This document shows, piece by piece, positions 1-7,470 of a DNA stretch of 27,518 bases. The translations under genes and the position numbers were made by a program. Under the pieces are notes generated by a model. It saw only the letters and a list, made by a program, of their open reading frames with translations, was not told the origin of the DNA and did no database searches. The stretch is from JAKAKT01 sp041305385 (GTDB lineage Archaea > Micrarchaeota > Micrarchaeia > Burarchaeales > JAKAKT01). The number at the start of each line of letters is the position of its first letter. The first letter of the stretch is position 1. The stretch is from assembly GCA_041305385.1 (NCBI GenBank), contig JBFYLO010000020.1, positions 1 to 27,518 on the forward strand, written 5' to 3'.

Positions 1-150
1 GCATGATTTCGAAGTGACTGCCCCGGCCCCCATCTTTGCAGCTCCAATGAGCGCGTCTGAGTTCACCCCTAGATAGCCTGAGTTGAGAATTGTCGGGTTG
101 CGCAGTTCAACCCCGCAGAGCTTCGTCCCGAGCAGATTCTTTCCAGCCAT
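1..150 (-). CDS. pyrD: Dihydroorotate dehydrogenase, N-terminal fragment (runs off the window)
   Basis: Only the first 50 codons are inside the window; the gene continues beyond base 1. The visible protein starts MAGKNLLGTKLCGVELRNP and continues with an N-S-G-Y-L-G-V-N stretch and a GAGAVTSKS segment. This matches the N-terminus of class 1 dihydroorotate dehydrogenases, flavoproteins that oxidise dihydroorotate to orotate in pyrimidine synthesis. The ATG at 150 lies 4 bp after the stop codon of pyrE, so the two genes are almost certainly co-transcribed as the last steps of a pyrF-pyrE-pyrD operon. The catalytic residue and the electron-acceptor class cannot be judged from this fragment. Confidence 0.85.
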   Translation of the reverse strand, partial: MAGKNLLGTKLCGVELRNPTILNSGYLGVNSDALIGAAKMGAGAVTSKSC

Positions 151-154
151 AAAC

Positions 155-883
155 TCATCCTACCCCGTATTTTCTCTTATACCCGAGCCACGCTTCTTTC
201 ACTTCAGGGCTCAGCTCCTTTTCTAAGTGCTGGTAAATGTCCTGCATCGTTCCAATCGAGTAAACCTTAATCCCATGATTCTGTTCGATATTCTGGCTCG
301 CACTTTTCTCCTCGATATTCCTGGCATCCCCCATTTTCTCCTGCCTGTCAACTGCAACCAGGATGCCGACGACCTTGTGCTCCCCGAGCTCCTCCAGCTT
401 TTTGAAGACGTCGAGCTTCGTTCCCCCGGTAGTTATGACATCGTCAACAATCAAAATTCTTCCGCCTTTGGTGAAATGATTCGCCCCCACAACCGACTTG
501 TCCGTTGCCTTGTCCCCGTGGGTTTTCTCTTCCTTCCTATCATAAAGGAATTTCGTGTTCATTCCATAAAGCTCGCTCAGGCCCTCGCACGTCAGTGCCC
601 CGAGCGGAATCCCCTTGTAAGCAGGGCCGAACACAAAATCGAAAGGTTCCATTTTTCCATCATTCACGAGCCTGGCCGCAGCCCCTGCATAAGCTTCTTC
701 AATCGCTCTCAGCGCCTCTCCGTCTATCAAATACCCCATGTTCACGAAATACGGGGATTTCCTCCCGCTCTTTAGCGTAAAAAGGTCCTCTTTCCCCTTG
801 GAAAACCTAAGCGCCCCTTTCTCCAGCAGCATTTTGAGGAACCGCTTCTTTATCTCAGCCATCTCGGGAATTTTTTTTGCCAT
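155..883 (-). CDS. pyrE: Orotate phosphoribosyltransferase (long, bacterial-like form)
   Basis: Transfers phosphoribosyl from PRPP to orotate to make OMP, the fifth step of UMP synthesis. The PRPP-binding motif ILIVDDVITTGGT is near residues 143-155. The flexible catalytic loop reads DRKEEKTHGDK, and substrate-binding segments FTLKSGRKSPYF and FGPAYKGIPLG are present. At 242 residues it is longer than typical archaeal PyrE (about 180-210) and its motifs follow the long proteobacterial form, including a DRQE segment and a C-terminal helical end. Start ATG at 883 has a GGTG-type ribosome binding site inside the end of pyrF. It lies 4 bp downstream of pyrF and 4 bp upstream of pyrD. Confidence 0.95.
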   Translation of the reverse strand: MAKKIPEMAEIKKRFLKMLLEKGALRFSKGKEDLFTLKSGRKSPYFVNMGYLIDGEALRAIEEAYAGAAARLVNDGKMEPFDFVFGPAYKGIPLGALTCEGLSELYGMNTKFLYDRKEEKTHGDKATDKSVVGANHFTKGGRILIVDDVITTGGTKLDVFKKLEELGEHKVVGILVAVDRQEKMGDARNIEEKSASQNIEQNHGIKVYSIGTMQDIYQHLEKELSPEVKEAWLGYKRKYGVG

Positions 884-887
884 GAAA

Positions 888-1694
888 TCACACCTTGAAA
901 AGGGAATTCAGCATCTCACTGTACTTCTTCGCCTCTTCGGCGGGCTTTTTAGCGTAAATCACTCCCCTTCCCACATTCACGAGCACGTTTTTTCCAAACG
1001 CTCCCGCAGTCCCGGAAAGGTCTCCGCCCTGCGCCCCAATCCCGGGTATCAGTATGACTTTTTCCGGCCCAACGAGCTTTCGAATTTCCAGAATTTCTTC
1101 TTTTGTAGTGTGTGTTGAACCAACCACTGCCCCATCGGCCCCATGCTTTCCAATCTGCTCACCAATCCAGGCGTAACCTGTTTTCCCCTCGATTTTCGCT
1201 TCCCTCATGAAATATTTGGCATCGGGATTGGTCATAAGGGTGAGCACAATCAGCCCCAATCCCTGCTTGTGCGCCTCAGCAGTTGCCTCGGCGATATTTC
1301 CCGCAAACGGCGAGAATGTCAGCGCATCGAATCCCGCCTGTTTCGCCCAGTAGAACGATGACTTGTTGGTCGAGCCGATATCCCCGAGCTTGTTGTCCAG
1401 GATTGAGACAAGGCCTTGCTTGTGGGCGAGGGCGTTGATTTTCTTGAGCCTCTCAAGCCCGAAGGGCATGACGAACTGCATGTTCGGCTTTATGGCGCAG
1501 CAGTGGTCCTTGACTTTCCCAACAACGTCCATGCAGAAGTCGAACATCCCCTCGATTTCGCTGGAGTTTTCGAAATACCTATTGTCAATCGCGCCCTCCC
1601 CGGGTTCGAGGAACTGGGAAACCGGGTCCATCCCGACGCAGAGCACGCTTTTCTTCTTCCTTTTCGCCTCCTCGTATCTCTCTATGAATCCCAT
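888..1694 (-). CDS. pyrF: Orotidine 5'-phosphate decarboxylase (subfamily 2)
   Basis: Decarboxylates OMP to UMP, the last step of UMP synthesis. The catalytic signature DNKLGDIGST (the family's DxKxxD) is visible, with a preceding KPNMQFVMPFG strand and a PGIGAQGGD phosphate-binding loop near the C-terminus. The 268-residue length fits the longer bacterial-type subfamily rather than the about 215-residue archaeal form. I chose the ATG at 1694 because a GGGGGG stretch lies just upstream, while the longer reading to 1763 would overlap the end of the TPR-AAA gene and adds residues with no family match. It begins 11 bp after that gene's stop codon and is followed by pyrE after 4 bp. Confidence 0.93.
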   Translation of the reverse strand: MGFIERYEEAKRKKKSVLCVGMDPVSQFLEPGEGAIDNRYFENSSEIEGMFDFCMDVVGKVKDHCCAIKPNMQFVMPFGLERLKKINALAHKQGLVSILDNKLGDIGSTNKSSFYWAKQAGFDALTFSPFAGNIAEATAEAHKQGLGLIVLTLMTNPDAKYFMREAKIEGKTGYAWIGEQIGKHGADGAVVGSTHTTKEEILEIRKLVGPEKVILIPGIGAQGGDLSGTAGAFGKNVLVNVGRGVIYAKKPAEEAKKYSEMLNSLFKV

Positions 1695-1705
1695 CCAGTT
1701 CCCCC

Positions 1706-3403
1706 CTAAACCACATAAAGCGAGAAATATTTTACCACTTCTTTCAGGTATTTCCAGTACCACTTGTTGTTCTGCTTAATGACATCGAGAAGCTCCTTGA
1801 ACTGCTCCTTCTCCCCGGCAGCGAGCTTGCTCTCGGTTATCTTGAGGTGCTCCTTCCCGTCGACCACGGTCTTCTCCTCCGTGTCCCCAATCTGCTTCTT
1901 TGCCGACTCATACCACGGAGGAAGGCTCGACTTCCTCTTCTTTATGGCGGCGAGGTAATCGCCCATTCCGACCGCCCTTTCCCCGCCTTTCTTGAACGCC
2001 TCTTTCCATGGAATCGAAGCAGCATCGTCGCAAATCTGCTTTATGTCAGCTGCAGAGTAGCCCCAGGTAGCCCTGGCGAGCCTCCCCCAATGAATCCCCG
2101 GCCTCGTGGGCCTGTTCTTGGAATGGAGCTGGAAAAGGGCTTTTCTTGATGTGGTGTCGGGCTCTCCCACGAACATGTGCTTCGAGAACCTGCCAGACCT
2201 CCTGAGCGCCGGGTCGACATCCCAGGGGGCGTTGGTCGCGCCGATTATCAGCACGTTCTCGTTCTTCGCCTCCAGCCCGTCCATCTCGTACAGGAGCTGG
2301 TTCACGGCCATCTTCTGGTATGGCTGCTGCTGCATCTGGTCCCTCCTCGCGCCCAGGGCTTCCATCTCATCGAAGAATATGATGCAGGGCGCGTTCTTCC
2401 TCCCTGTTTCGAATATGTTGTGCAAGTTCTTCTCCGTGTTGCCCACGTACATGTCCATGATGTCGCTGATTTTTGCGTTTATGAACGAGGACTTGCACTC
2501 CCCGGCAGCCGCCTTCACCACGTAGGTCTTCCCACAACCTGGCGGGCCGTAGAACATTATGCCCCCTCCCCCGAGCTTCCCGTATTTCCTCGCAAGGTCG
2601 GGCTGGAGCAGCGGGTAGACTATTGCGTCGTTAATTAAGTCCTTTAGCCTGGCCAGGCCCGCGACATCCTGGAATCCGATTTTCGGCTTCTGGAGCAATT
2701 TCACCGCATTGACAGTCTGCCCGCCCTCGGTGGTTGTCACGGGCTGTCCACTCGCGTCCACTGTCCCGGTCTGCTTGGATTTCGCGAGCTCCCTGTGGTT
2801 CACCGCCTCCTGGAAGTCGGGCTTGAGCTCAATCGCCTTGTCATAGTCCTTTATGGCTTTCTCGTAATCCTGCATGTAGTCGAAGGCGAGCCCCCTTATG
2901 TGGTATGCCTCGGCGAACTCCGGGTTCAGTTCAATGACCCTGTCGAAGTCCTCGATTGCCCTCTCGTAGTCCTGCTGGCAGGCGTAGGCGAGCCCCCTGT
3001 TGTAATATGCCTTGAGGTAATTCGGGTTGAGGCTGATTGCCTTGTCATAGTCGAGGATTGCATTCTCGAACTCCTGCTTCCTGTAATAAGCGTCCCCCCG
3101 GTTGTTGTATATCACGGGGTTGCGGGGGTCGAGTTCTCCCGCTTTGTTGTAGTCGCTTATCGATTTCTCGTAATTCTTCTTGTTGTAATAAGCGAGCCCC
3201 CTGTTGAAGTAGGCCTCTGCGAAATTGGGATTCAGGACTATGGCCATGTTGTAGTTCTCAATGGCCCTGTCGAAATCGTTCTTCTCGTAGCAATCGTTGC
3301 CCCTGTGGTAGTAAGTGCGCGAATCAGTCAGGCTCTCCTCATCGTCATCGAAGTCCGTGCCCCCGTAATCCTCGTCCTTATCGTCTTCGCTCTCATCTAC
3401 CAT
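1706..3403 (-). CDS. TPR-repeat AAA+ ATPase
   Basis: A 565-residue fusion. Residues 1-26 are very acidic. Five consecutive 34-residue TPR repeats occupy about 27-196, each with the pattern AxYNRGxAYxxxxxYExAIxDYxKAIxLxP. A linker of about 45 residues leads to a single AAA+ domain at about 243-470 with Walker A GPPGCGKT (286-293), Walker B IIFFDE (341-346), sensor-1 GATN (388-391) and arginine-finger region DPALRRSGRF. The AAA module resembles the Vps4/katanin/Cdc48 group, which remodels protein complexes in hexamers. TPR repeats probably select the partner. The C-terminal 80 residues are helical and end with an aromatic segment. It heads the pyrimidine operon but its link to it is unclear. 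A TATA-like TTTTTAAA lies about 35 bp upstream of the ATG. Confidence 0.9.
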   Translation of the reverse strand: MVDESEDDKDEDYGGTDFDDDEESLTDSRTYYHRGNDCYEKNDFDRAIENYNMAIVLNPNFAEAYFNRGLAYYNKKNYEKSISDYNKAGELDPRNPVIYNNRGDAYYRKQEFENAILDYDKAISLNPNYLKAYYNRGLAYACQQDYERAIEDFDRVIELNPEFAEAYHIRGLAFDYMQDYEKAIKDYDKAIELKPDFQEAVNHRELAKSKQTGTVDASGQPVTTTEGGQTVNAVKLLQKPKIGFQDVAGLARLKDLINDAIVYPLLQPDLARKYGKLGGGGIMFYGPPGCGKTYVVKAAAGECKSSFINAKISDIMDMYVGNTEKNLHNIFETGRKNAPCIIFFDEMEALGARRDQMQQQPYQKMAVNQLLYEMDGLEAKNENVLIIGATNAPWDVDPALRRSGRFSKHMFVGEPDTTSRKALFQLHSKNRPTRPGIHWGRLARATWGYSAADIKQICDDAASIPWKEAFKKGGERAVGMGDYLAAIKKRKSSLPPWYESAKKQIGDTEEKTVVDGKEHLKITESKLAAGEKEQFKELLDVIKQNNKWYWKYLKEVVKYFSLYVV

Positions 3404-3613
3404 TGGCTCACGATAGGTAATCGGTTGATGAAGTTTAAAAATGATGGGGTCGAGATTTAGTTAACGCACATGTTTTCATTTTGGAAACGAAATGTCTTCA
3501 ATAAGGAAACAGTGGTTTAAATCGAATTCGCCCATACGTTCTCGAGGGAACATATTTAATGGTTATGGGCTCTAAAGTATGGTGCCTATTCTACCGAGAT
3601 GGAGCGTTGAATA
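3404..3613. promoter_or_regulatory. Divergent promoter region between the TPR-AAA gene and the S6e operon
   Basis: No gene is seen here. The minus-strand TATA-like TTTTTAAA near 3435-3443 would serve the TPR-AAA gene. The plus-strand box ATATTTAAT at 3552-3560 would serve S6e, placing transcription start near 3582. This box lies between two arms of a 7-bp dyad, GCCCATA at 3530-3536 and TATGGGC at 3564-3570, with a smaller inner dyad GTTC/GAAC at 3538-3551, so a regulator could bind around it. The start site and operator role are inference. Confidence 0.55.
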
Positions 3614-3748
3614 ATGGCGACGCACCGAACAGCGCCACGCCGCGGTGACAATCGCTCGAGCGATTGTCAGTCCGACCTCGAGGTCGGACCGAGCCTCCGA
3701 AGGCTCGCCGCCATTTGGCGGTGGCGCTGCTGATGTTGGCGTCGCCAT
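3614..3748 (+). other. Nested multi-hairpin element in the S6e/aIF2-gamma leader
   Basis: The sequence shows an outer 10-bp stem, ATGGCGACGC (3614-3623) with GCGTCGCCAT (3739-3748). Inside it is a 9-bp stem, CAGCGCCAC (3630-3638) with GTGGCGCTG (3721-3729). Inside that, four perfect hairpins abut with no spacer: 3646-3669 (10-bp stem, loop TCGA), 3670-3689 (8 bp, loop TCGA), 3690-3707 (7 bp, loop CCGA) and 3708-3720 (4-5 bp, loop ATTT). The predicted transcription start near 3582 places the whole element in the untranslated leader, about 37 nt before the S6e ATG. It could be a regulatory RNA, a structured non-coding RNA or a palindromic repeat insertion. No known RNA family was recognised. 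Confidence 0.8.
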
Positions 3749-3785
3749 ATTCTCTGCGCCCATCGGGAGTAAGGAGGAGATTGCT

Positions 3786-4178
3786 ATGAAGCTCGTAATA
3801 TCTGACCCCAAATCAGGGAATTCCTACCAGGTCGAGGTGCCAAAGGAGTCTGAGGGCAGGCTCATCGGCACGAAAATCGGCCAGACCCTGGACGCAGGAT
3901 GCGTAGGCGCCCCGGGCTACAAAGTCGTGGTCACAGGCGGGAGCGACAAGGAAGGATTCCCCATGAGGAGAGACATTCCGGGCCCGAGGAGGGGGCGGTT
4001 CCTTCTCTCGGATCAGCCGGGATTCAGGCCCACCGATAAGGGCCAGAGGGTGAGGAAAATGGTCCGCGGCAACACGGTAAGCGACGAGACCATGCAGATA
4101 AACGCCAAGGTCTCGGAATACGGCGAAAAGCCCCTTGCGGACCTATTCCCGAAAACCGAGAAGAAGGAGAAGAAGTAG
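3786..4178 (+). CDS. rps6e: 30S ribosomal protein S6e
   Basis: A 130-residue small-subunit ribosomal protein found in archaea and eukaryotes. The N-terminus MKLVISDPKSGNSYQVEV, the GFPMRRDIPG segment and the RGNTVSDETMQIN stretch are family hallmarks. The lysine-rich tail ends the protein without the long C-terminal helix of eukaryotes. The ATG at 3786 follows a strong AAGGAGGAG ribosome binding site; a longer in-frame reading from 3645 would translate the hairpin element and is rejected. It is followed after 13 bp by aIF2-gamma, a gene pairing common in archaea. Confidence 0.95.
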   Translation: MKLVISDPKSGNSYQVEVPKESEGRLIGTKIGQTLDAGCVGAPGYKVVVTGGSDKEGFPMRRDIPGPRRGRFLLSDQPGFRPTDKGQRVRKMVRGNTVSDETMQINAKVSEYGEKPLADLFPKTEKKEKK

Positions 4179-4191
4179 GTTCGGTGTTTGA

Positions 4192-5400
4192 TTGGTTCAG
4201 GCTGAAGTCAACATAGGCATGTTCGGTCATGTCGACCACGGGAAGACAAGCATAACGCAGAAGCTCACCGGGGCCTGGACCGACACCCACAGCGAGGAGA
4301 TAAAAAGGGGCATCACGATAAAGCTCGGCTATGCCGACGTTACCCTCAGGCGCTGCCGTAAATGCCCTGAGCCGCAATGTTATACCATAGAAGAAAAATG
4401 CCCGAACTGCGGTGCGCCCTCGGAGCCCTTGAGGAGAATTTCGATTCTCGACGCGCCAGGCCACGAGACCCTGATGACAACGGCAATTTCGGCCTCAAAT
4501 ATCATCGATGGCGCTATCCTTGTAATCGCTGCCAATGAAAAGTGCCCCCAGCCCCAGACTGCGGAGCACATCGGCATTCTCGAAATAATGGACATAAAGC
4601 ACCTCGTGGTGGTCCAGAACAAGGTCGACCTGGTTAAGAAAGAGCGGGCGGCCCAGAACTACAACGAGATAAAGGAATTCCTTTCGAAATCCAAGATGAA
4701 GGACGCCCCCATAGTCCCCGTGATAGCGAACCAGGGGGTGAACATCGATGCGCTCATAGCCCAGATCCAGGAGTCGATTCCGACTCCGGAAAGAAAGCTC
4801 AGCGCCCCCCCAAGGCTTTACATAGCCCGCTCATTCGACGTGAACAAGCCAGGAACCCAGATAAACGGGCTCGTTGGCGGGGTAATCGGCGGTTCTCTCA
4901 TCCAGGGCAAGCTGAAGGTCGGGGACGAACTCGAGATGAGGCCAGGGATAAAAGTAGTCGACAAGGGCAAAGAGAGTTTCAAGCCGATAATATTCACTGT
5001 CAATTCCCTAGGGACGGGCAAGGACAAGCTCGAGGAGGCGTCTCCCGGAGGTCTCATCGCCGTAGGGACCAAGCTCGATCCGTCGCTCTCGAAATCCGAC
5101 GGCCTTGTTGGGAATCTCGTGGGGAAGCCCGGAACCCTCCCTGAGGTGACTACCTCCATAGAACTCGAATTCTTCAAGATGGAGCGGGCGGACCTGGAGT
5201 CCTCCCCGATAAGGCCCGATGAGCCTCTCGTTTTGAGCGTCGGGACCGCCACGACAATAGCGTTCATCGAGAAGATGAAAAAGAACAGGCTCTCGCTCAA
5301 GCTCAAAAGGCCAATCTGCGCAGAGCCGGGCTCGAAGCTTTCAGTCTCCAAGAAAATCGGGCAGAGATGGAGGCTCGCAGGTCACGGGGAACTGAAGTAG
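4192..5400 (+). CDS. eif2g: Translation initiation factor aIF2, gamma subunit
   Basis: The GTPase subunit of aIF2, which carries initiator methionyl-tRNA to the small ribosomal subunit. GTPase motifs are G1 GHVDHGKT (12-19), switch I RGITIKLGYAD (39-49), G3 DAPGH (87-91) and G4 NKVD (143-146). A zinc knuckle with CxxC pairs at C55/C58 and C70/C73 is typical of aIF2-gamma. Domains II and III follow, with a GQRWRLAGHG end. The full length is 402 residues. The start must be TTG at 4192, because an in-frame TGA lies immediately upstream at 4189 and the next ATG (codon 10) would cut into the first beta strand. A weak start could lower expression relative to S6e. It ends next to the convergent CBS gene. 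Confidence 0.95.
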   Translation: MVQAEVNIGMFGHVDHGKTSITQKLTGAWTDTHSEEIKRGITIKLGYADVTLRRCRKCPEPQCYTIEEKCPNCGAPSEPLRRISILDAPGHETLMTTAISASNIIDGAILVIAANEKCPQPQTAEHIGILEIMDIKHLVVVQNKVDLVKKERAAQNYNEIKEFLSKSKMKDAPIVPVIANQGVNIDALIAQIQESIPTPERKLSAPPRLYIARSFDVNKPGTQINGLVGGVIGGSLIQGKLKVGDELEMRPGIKVVDKGKESFKPIIFTVNSLGTGKDKLEEASPGGLIAVGTKLDPSLSKSDGLVGNLVGKPGTLPEVTTSIELEFFKMERADLESSPIRPDEPLVLSVGTATTIAFIEKMKKNRLSLKLKRPICAEPGSKLSVSKKIGQRWRLAGHGELK

Positions 5401-6459
5401 CTATCTCCTATGCATCCTGCTCCTCTTTTGCTTGCTCGTTATCTTGTCCAGATCGTTCATCACTGCCTTGACTGCATCGTGCACCACATAGTCCGAGGCG
5501 CTCGCGTTGATGACTCCGTCCTCCATCATGAGCCTTGCCTTCAATTCGCACAGGCTCTTGTCGAACTTGAAGTGGAGGGTGAGGTATTTGACCTCGTGGG
5601 CCCTCTCGAGCTTGCCAATCTCCTTTTTAGCAATGTCCACGACATCGGGGTAAAGGCTCCTGTGCTCGCCATAGAGCCCGCTGACAAGGATGTTCGGCTC
5701 CTCTTTCGAGAAAACCGTTTCAAGTATATCATGGGCAGTCACCACCCCAATGGGCATGTCCCCATCGACCACCACGAGTGAAGCCACATTTGCCGCAACC
5801 ATTTTCCTTGCAGCGTCGGTCAGGCTGTCGCTTGGGTCGGCAGTCGCCACTTCCGTCTGCACAAGGGGAGCTATGGGCAGGTCCTTTCCCCCGATTTTTT
5901 CCCTCAGGAGCGGGGCCTTTTCCCTCGGCTTCAGCAGCACTTCAGCCATGTCGTAGGCGCTCAATATCCCGGCAAGTTTTCCGTCTTTCGTCACCACGAG
6001 CCTCCTGACGTGGTTCTTCCTCATCAGCGCTTGCGCCTGGGCGAGACTTCCGTCCTCGTCTATCCTGACCCCCGGCCTGCTCATGACCTCGTTGACCCTG
6101 TGGTGCTCGAGCATCTTTTCGTCGGCAAGCATCTTGAGGAGGTCCAAGAAGCTAAGGACTCCCACTACCTTCTTTCCATCAAGCACGGGGAGTGCTTTTA
6201 GCCTTGATGAGAAAAACAGCTTGCAAGTTTCGATAATCGGCGTCTGGTCAGTCAGGGCAGGGGCGTTTATCGCCGCATGGCCCGCCTTCATCACATTCGG
6301 GTCGTCGCTGGTCCCCCTAAGGCTCGCGGAATCAATCATCCCGAAATATTCGCCGTTCTTAGTGACGATTACGGCTTTCCTCGTCTGCATTATGTCGCTC
6401 ATCGCCTTTGCGAGCGTCTCCTCTGAGTCCAAGATTACGTGTTGCATCTCCTCTTTCAT
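5401..6459 (-). CDS. Four-CBS-domain protein with possible HPF-like C-terminal domain
   Basis: Residues 10-250 hold four CBS motifs in two tandem pairs (about 10-50, 62-115, 122-178 and 198-250). Each pair would form a Bateman module that binds adenine nucleotides or S-adenosyl ligands. Residues about 258-345 form a separate domain whose strand pattern (YLTLHFKFD, LKARLMMEDGVINAS, then a helix AVKAVMNDL) resembles ribosome-hibernation/HPF-like domains fused to CBS proteins in other archaea; this resemblance is judged by eye. The tail is very basic (SKQKRSRMHRR), compatible with RNA binding. The ATG at 6459 follows GGTGAT; a longer reading to 6522 would cross the promoter. It converges on aIF2-gamma and diverges from thiL. 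Confidence 0.85.
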   Translation of the reverse strand: MKEEMQHVILDSEETLAKAMSDIMQTRKAVIVTKNGEYFGMIDSASLRGTSDDPNVMKAGHAAINAPALTDQTPIIETCKLFFSSRLKALPVLDGKKVVGVLSFLDLLKMLADEKMLEHHRVNEVMSRPGVRIDEDGSLAQAQALMRKNHVRRLVVTKDGKLAGILSAYDMAEVLLKPREKAPLLREKIGGKDLPIAPLVQTEVATADPSDSLTDAARKMVAANVASLVVVDGDMPIGVVTAHDILETVFSKEEPNILVSGLYGEHRSLYPDVVDIAKKEIGKLERAHEVKYLTLHFKFDKSLCELKARLMMEDGVINASASDYVVHDAVKAVMNDLDKITSKQKRSRMHRR

Positions 6460-6500
6460 ACTATCACCAGCCGCACTTGCAAATCTATTAACCCGACATG

Positions 6501-6510
6501 TTTTATAACA
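6501..6510. promoter_or_regulatory. TATA box of thiL, possibly shared with the divergent CBS gene
   Basis: TTTTATAACA is centred about 26 bp upstream of the thiL ATG at 6532, which predicts a leaderless thiL transcript. Read on the other strand it lies about 46 bp upstream of the CBS gene start, which has its own GGTGAT ribosome binding site and so could use the same box with a short leader. Confidence 0.6.
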
Positions 6511-6531
6511 ATTCCCCCGCACAAATTAACC

Positions 6532-7470
6532 ATGCCCTTTTCAGAGAGAAAAATCATCTCGAGAATATGCAACGGGATGTGCAATCCTCCTCCAGTGCTG
6601 ATAGGCGCCGGATTGGACGATGCTGCCTGCGTCAAGTTCGGGAACAGGACGATGGTCCTGACATCGGACATAATGTTCGCAGGCTCGCACTTCCCGGAAA
6701 ATCTCTCCCCCGAATCAGCGGGAAGGAAAGCAGTTGTAGCGAACATCAGCGACCTCGCTTCCATGGGCGCCACTCCACTTTATGTAATGCTCTCGCTGGG
6801 GATACCGAAAAAATGCCCTGGGCTCGATTCGCTTATCCGGGGGATAAAAAAAACCTGTTTGGAATACGACGTCGCAATCCTCGGGGGAGACACCAAATGC
6901 TCCAGGGAACTCACTGTTTCGATTTGCGCCATAGGGGAAACTGACGGGAACATCCTGGCTAGGAACAACGCAAGACCCCGGGACATTGTCGCAGTAACGG
7001 GAAGCATCGGCTCGGCTTTCTGCGGTCTCCATTCGCTCGTCAATAGTAGAAGTGCCCCCAGTTCGCTCGTTCGCGCCTTCTCAAATCCAAGGGCCAGGGT
7101 GAACGAGGGGCATCTCCTCTCCCACCTATCCCCGCGCGTTGCTGCCATGGACATCACTGATGGGTTGCTTTACACCGCATCGGAAATAGCGAGGGAGAGC
7201 AAAGTCGGGATTGAAATTGAGAAAAAACTGATTCCAGTCTCAAAGCTCGCCAGTTCGTATGCTCGGCGCAATAAGATTCCGTTCTCCCGTCTCATAAACA
7301 CGGGAGAGGATTACGAGCTTTTGCTTTGCCTGAGCGAGAAGGATTTCGAGAGATTAAAGCACAAGCTTAACATCACAAGAATCGGGCGTGTGGTCAGGGG
7401 AAAAGGAGTTTATCTGGACGGGGAGAGAATCGAAACAAAAGGATATGATGCTTTCGGGAAAACACCCTAG
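6532..7470 (+). CDS. thiL: Thiamine-monophosphate kinase
   Basis: Phosphorylates thiamine monophosphate to the cofactor thiamine pyrophosphate using ATP. The 312-residue protein shows the AIR-synthase-like fold: the metal/nucleotide segment GAGLDDAA at 25-32, the NISDLASMGA motif at 71-80, the GGDT motif near 117-120, a DITDGL motif and the late GEDYELL motif, all hallmarks of ThiL. I chose the ATG at 6532 because the TATA box lies 26 bp upstream; the in-frame extension to 6439 would run back across the promoter into the divergent gene. It ends base-to-base with the convergent lipoprotein gene. Confidence 0.93.
   Translation: MPFSERKIISRICNGMCNPPPVLIGAGLDDAACVKFGNRTMVLTSDIMFAGSHFPENLSPESAGRKAVVANISDLASMGATPLYVMLSLGIPKKCPGLDSLIRGIKKTCLEYDVAILGGDTKCSRELTVSICAIGETDGNILARNNARPRDIVAVTGSIGSAFCGLHSLVNSRSAPSSLVRAFSNPRARVNEGHLLSHLSPRVAAMDITDGLLYTASEIARESKVGIEIEKKLIPVSKLASSYARRNKIPFSRLINTGEDYELLLCLSEKDFERLKHKLNITRIGRVVRGKGVYLDGERIETKGYDAFGKTP

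Noticed and set aside
227..775. A 182-residue open frame on the plus strand opposite pyrE.
   Set aside because: It lies wholly antisense to a clear orotate phosphoribosyltransferase, its protein has no family features, and it has no promoter of its own.
1695..1763. A longer start for pyrF overlapping the TPR-AAA gene.
   Set aside because: The added 23 residues do not resemble the family start, and the ATG at 1694 has a GGGGGG site at good distance.
3645..3785. An N-terminal extension of S6e.
   Set aside because: It would translate the hairpin element; the ATG at 3786 has a strong AAGGAGGAG site and matches the family start.
3572..3811. A minus-strand open frame across the S6e leader.
   Set aside because: It reads through the hairpins, which encode repetitive residues, and lacks a ribosome binding site; the palindromes explain why both strands stay open.
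6460..6522. A longer start for the CBS protein.
   Set aside because: The extra 21 residues run across the divergent promoter and the ATG at 6459 has a GGTGAT site.
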